From DATLFS01 sp035540935 (GTDB lineage Bacteria > Actinomycetota > CADDZG01 > WHSQ01): 15,117 bases of DNA. Location: contig DATLFS010000003.1 of the NCBI GenBank assembly GCA_035540935.1, positions 1-15,117 on the forward strand. The letters are read 5' to 3'. The stretch's first letter is position 1. The number at the start of each line of letters is the position of its first letter. This document shows, in pieces, positions 13,745-15,117 of this stretch. The notes beneath the pieces were generated by a model. That model had not been told where the DNA came from, did not search any database, and was given only the letters and a program-made list of their open reading frames with translations. Made by a program: the position numbers and the translations under genes.

Positions 13745-14947
13745 GTGACCCCCGACAGCTCCAGATCCACCTTCCGGCGGGCCCTCCCGTGGGTCCTCCT
13801 CGCGATCACGGTCGCGTTCATGATCGCCGGCCGGGCCCTCGAGATGGTGGTGCGGCAGAACCGGGAGATCGAGGACTCCGGCGTTCTCGGGGAGATCGCG
13901 ATGGGTCTCGCCTTCCTCGGCTTCCCCGCGGTCGGCGCGCTCGTGGCGTCGCGTCAGCCCCGCAACTCGATCGGCTGGTTGCTCCTCGGCATCGGCGCGC
14001 TGGCGGCCGTGGGCGTGTTCTGCATGGCATGGAGCGTTTTGATCTACGAAGACGGTTTCGACCTGCCCGGGGGGGTTCTCGCCGCCTGGATCGCGAACTG
14101 GTTCTGGTACCCGCTGATCACGCTGATCCCGACCTTCCTGCTCCTTCTCTTCCCGACCGGCAGGCTGCCCTCCCGCCGCTGGCGGCCCGTGGCGTGGGTG
14201 GCCGGCGCGATCACCGTGAGCGTGACCGTGCTGCCGATGCTTCAGCGCGTGCTGGTCGTAGAGGAGCAGCGCGTTCGCAACCCCATCGGCTTCATCCAAG
14301 GCGACGTGGAAGGTCGCCTCGAGCCGGTCTTCCTCGCCCTCATCGGGGTGATGGTGCTGTGCGTCATCTCGCTCATCGTGCGGTTCGTGCGCGGCCGCGG
14401 ACAGGAGCGGCAGCAGCTCAAGTGGGCGGCGGTGGCCGCGGTGGCTTTCGGTGTCGTCCTTCCGCTGGGCGAATGGCTCGGTCTTCCGGAGATCCTGTTC
14501 CCGATCGCGCTCCTGATGCTCCCGGTGGCGTTCGGGATCGCCATCCTCAAGTACCGGCTGTACGACATCGACGTCGTCATCAACCGGACGCTCGTCTACG
14601 GAACGCTCACCGCGATCCTGGTCGGCGCGTACGCGCTGGGGGTGCTCGTGTTCCGGGCGCTGCTCGACCCGATCACCGGCGACAACGACCTCGCGATCGC
14701 GGCCTCCACGTTGGGTGTCGCCGCGCTCGTTGGTCCGGCGCGCCGCAACGTGCAGAGGTTCATCGACCGGCGCTTCTATCGGTCCCGGTATGACGCGGAG
14801 CAGACGCTGGGGGAGTTCTCGAGGCGCGTGCGGGACGAGGTCGATCTCGAGGCGCTGTCGAGCGAGCTGCGGCAGGTCGTGACGCGGACGATGCATCCGT
14901 CACACGCGCAGGTCTGGCTCGTGCGTGACCGCACCGCGGATGCCTGA
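13745..14947 (+). CDS. Multi-TM sensor module of histidine-kinase type, lacking a kinase domain
   Basis: A 400-residue membrane protein with about eight to ten hydrophobic segments (near 13-32, 50-70, 76-100, 112-137, 147-168, 195-214, 227-243, 251-268, 285-305, 316-332). The motif ILKYRLYDIDVVINRTLVYGTLTA-like stretch (267-290) and the following RRNVQRFIDRRFYRSRYDAEQTL (332-354) are hallmarks of the N-terminal module of certain actinobacterial and chloroflexal sensor histidine kinases. In those, GAF, HisKA or HATPase domains follow; here the protein stops after a short alpha/beta linker (RDEVDLEALSSELRQVVTRTM...), so it cannot phosphorylate. The start is GTG 13745, with AGGACGG a few bases upstream. 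It overlaps the patatin gene by eight bases, suggesting coupling and perhaps a sensor/effector relationship. Ligand is unknown. Confidence 0.78.
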   Translation: MTPDSSRSTFRRALPWVLLAITVAFMIAGRALEMVVRQNREIEDSGVLGEIAMGLAFLGFPAVGALVASRQPRNSIGWLLLGIGALAAVGVFCMAWSVLIYEDGFDLPGGVLAAWIANWFWYPLITLIPTFLLLLFPTGRLPSRRWRPVAWVAGAITVSVTVLPMLQRVLVVEEQRVRNPIGFIQGDVEGRLEPVFLALIGVMVLCVISLIVRFVRGRGQERQQLKWAAVAAVAFGVVLPLGEWLGLPEILFPIALLMLPVAFGIAILKYRLYDIDVVINRTLVYGTLTAILVGAYALGVLVFRALLDPITGDNDLAIAASTLGVAALVGPARRNVQRFIDRRFYRSRYDAEQTLGEFSRRVRDEVDLEALSSELRQVVTRTMHPSHAQVWLVRDRTADA

Positions 14948-15117
14948 TCCGGTGGGCGGAGGGCCATCGAAGCGCGCTGAGAGGGCGTTCGTCCTCGGCG
15001 GCGGTGGGCGGCTCGGTGCCTGCGAGGTCGGCATGCTCCGAGCCCTGTTCGAGCGGGGAGTCTGCCCCGACCTCATCGTGGGCACCTCGATCGGCGCCCT
15101 CAACGGCGCCGCGGTCG
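14940..15117 (+). CDS. Patatin-like phospholipase, 3'-truncated by window edge
   Basis: The first 59 residues of a patatin-family lipid acyl hydrolase. The glycine-rich oxyanion loop GGGGRLGA (20-27, with the basic Arg24) and the nucleophile elbow GTSIGALNG (Ser50) are both present in the expected spacing; the catalytic Asp-Gly motif would lie beyond the window. Members hydrolyse phospholipids or related acyl esters, and some bacterial ones are membrane-associated. I choose ATG 14940, which overlaps the sensor stop (14945-14947); GTG 14952 in the same frame is an alternative that would still keep the whole domain. No convincing SD is seen, consistent with translational coupling to the sensor gene. 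Confidence 0.88.
   Translation, partial: MPDPVGGGPSKRAERAFVLGGGGRLGACEVGMLRALFERGVCPDLIVGTSIGALNGAAV

Noticed and set aside
13672..14793. Plus-strand frame starting GTG behind AAGGAGGGG (13661-13669)
   Set aside because: The SD-like sequence is the hairpin arm; the product is Arg/Pro-rich and out of frame with the evident sensor protein.
13628..14896. 422-residue minus-strand open frame opposite the sensor gene
   Set aside because: His/Arg/Glu-rich shadow of membrane-protein codons; the plus strand gives a coherent multi-TM protein. Only its last ten codons are discussed as an upstream ORF.

Overview
The window is high-GC DNA (clearly above 60% by eye) that is almost entirely coding. Sixteen protein genes are supported: twelve of ordinary length, two very small membrane-protein genes and two cut by the window edges. 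High GC, GTG starts, a GAF/SpoIIE-type phosphatase, a TPR plus class III cyclase protein with a VHEAAR motif, and a multi-TM sensor-type protein with the KYRLYDIDVVINR motif together suggest an actinobacterium (Actinomycetota), possibly an uncultured lineage. That assignment is inference: there is no rRNA or other marker here. I found no tRNA, rRNA, CRISPR array, insertion sequence or attachment site.

Layout. 2-2851 (+): the end of a GAF/PP2C-type SpoIIE phosphatase, then a TPR-solenoid class III cyclase. 2852-4021 (-): a second class III cyclase with a PAS-like N-terminus, convergent with the first and abutting it stop to stop. 4188-6043 (+): an apparent two-gene operon of a Tat-exported CE4 polysaccharide deacetylase and a heparan-alpha-glucosaminide N-acetyltransferase-like membrane protein, overlapping at TGATG. 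6040-6660 (-): an unrecognised 206-residue protein whose stop overlaps the acetyltransferase stop. 6750-8159 (+): a secreted Fn3-like/metallophosphoesterase protein. 8140-8667 (-): a macro-domain protein. 8834-10033 (+): a DEAD-box RNA helicase behind an unusual leader. 10093-11034 (+): an EamA/DMT exporter. 11077-11850 (+): an esterase-like lipoprotein. 13631-11857 (-): a VWA protein followed by two very small single-TM proteins. 13745-15117 (+): a membrane sensor module without a kinase domain, overlapping the start of a patatin-like phospholipase.

Function. The left end is signalling (phosphatase and two nucleotide cyclases), the middle is cell-envelope and secreted-enzyme work, and the right end is a VWA/membrane module beside a sensor/lipase pair. 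One intergenic site (6683-6698) resembles a CRP/GlxR cAMP-receptor operator with one mismatch, which is suggestive next to two cyclases.

The least ordinary signals are in RNA leaders. The helicase leader holds an anti-Shine-Dalgarno tract able to pair either with a strong upstream SD serving a three-codon ORF or with the helicase's own SD. The VWA gene's SD is fully contained in a perfect 9-bp hairpin. Both are sequence observations; regulation is inferred.
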